DNA of 6,572 nucleotides. It comes from Legionella genomosp. 1. Its GTDB lineage: Bacteria; Pseudomonadota; Gammaproteobacteria; Legionellales; Legionellaceae. Under the pieces are notes generated by a model. It had not been told where the DNA came from, searched no databases, and saw only the letters and a list, made by a program, of their open reading frames with translations. Shown here one piece after another: positions 6,077 through 6,572 of this stretch (position 1 is its first letter; the number at the start of each line of letters is the position of its first letter). The translations under genes were made by a program, and so were the position numbers. The stretch covers positions 1-6,572 of the forward strand of contig CAMAYA010000070.1 in NCBI GenBank assembly GCA_945862275.1, given 5' to 3'.

Positions 6077-6572
6077 TTATTGTTTCTTAATGATTGCTTC
6101 AGCAATATTTGCTGGCGCTTCTGAATATTTTGCAAACTCCATAGTATATGTCGCCCGTCCTTGTGTTGCAGATCTCAGGTCAGTTGAGTAACCAAACATC
6201 TCAGCCAAAGGAACTTCAGCTCGGATAACCCGACCTGCTGGTGACTCATCCATGCCTTGCAAGACGCCACGACGTCTGCTTAAATCACCCATCACATCCC
6301 CCATGTATTCTTCTGGGGTGACCACTTCAACTGCCATGACAGGTTCAAGCAGCACAGGGCTTGCTGTTAGTGCGCCTTGCTTAAAGCACATTGAACCCGC
6401 AATTTTAAAGGCCATTTCACTGGAATCAACATCATGAAATGAACCATCAAAGAGGGTAACCTTAACGTCAACAACGGGATATCCCGCAATAACGCCGTTC
6501 TGAAGCTGCTCTTGAATCCCTTTGTCAACGGAGGGGATGTATTCCTTAGGAATAGCACCACCAACAATTCCA
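6077..6572 (-). CDS. fusA: Elongation factor G, C-terminal part (5' end outside window)
   Basis: EF-G is the cytoplasmic GTPase that drives translocation of tRNA and mRNA after each peptide bond and helps recycle ribosomes. Only the last 164 codons are visible. The reading frame stays open to the window edge, so the gene continues beyond 6572; the first complete codon is 6571–6569. The visible part begins in domain IV (a VGGAIPKEYIP-like stretch, then GIQEQL and AGYPVVD) and runs through domain V (LLEPVM, a GDLSRRRG motif, EVPLAEMFGYSTDLRS, and the end TMEFAKYSEAP). The GTPase domain is not in view. It ends in TAA and is followed after 19 nt by tuf, the usual str-operon order. Nothing in the visible part looks broken. 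Identification is secure; the full length cannot be judged. Confidence 0.97.
   Translation of the reverse strand, partial: GIVGGAIPKEYIPSVDKGIQEQLQNGVIAGYPVVDVKVTLFDGSFHDVDSSEMAFKIAGSMCFKQGALTASPVLLEPVMAVEVVTPEEYMGDVMGDLSRRRGVLQGMDESPAGRVIRAEVPLAEMFGYSTDLRSATQGRATYTMEFAKYSEAPANIAEAIIKKQ

Overview
The window is a block of core translation genes, all read from the minus strand. In transcription order (high to low coordinates) they are fusA (3' part only), tuf, rpsJ, rplC, rplD, rplW, rplB, rpsS, rplV, rpsC, rplP, rpmC and rpsQ (5' part only). This is the bacterial str–S10–spc gene order. The protein sequences are clearly gammaproteobacterial. The EF-Tu sequence, the 218-residue S3, the L3 with a short C-terminal extension and base composition in the mid-40s % GC (judged by eye) suggest a member of or near the Legionellales (Legionella/Coxiella type). 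That placement rests on remembered family resemblance, not a search, and is tentative.

Layout: bases 6572–6058 hold the end of fusA and a 19-nt spacer. Bases 6057–4867 are tuf. Only 5 nt separate tuf from rpsJ (4861–4541). The largest non-coding stretch follows, 109 nt between rpsJ and rplC. It contains a 9-bp hairpin and weak promoter-like hexamers. From rplC (4431) to the left edge the genes are packed, with spacers of at most 20 nt or overlaps: rplC/rplD share 1 nt, rplD/rplW 4 nt, rplP/rpmC 1 nt and rpmC/rpsQ 8 nt. No stretch over 300 nt lacks a gene. I found no mobile element, tRNA, CRISPR or convincing intrinsic terminator.

The products act together. S10, S19, S3 and S17 build the 30S subunit. 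L3, L4, L23, L2, L22, L16 and L29 build the 50S subunit, including the peptidyl-transferase surroundings (L2, L3, L4, L16) and the exit tunnel (L4, L22, L23, L29). EF-Tu and EF-G drive elongation on the finished ribosome. All visible ribosomal proteins and EF-Tu look intact and functional.

The window is largely ordinary housekeeping DNA and I see no new biological system. The points worth a second look concern regulation. There is no room for an E. coli-style S10 leader between tuf and rpsJ, so the str and S10 units look fused. The only sizeable spacer, with its hairpin, instead sits after rpsJ.
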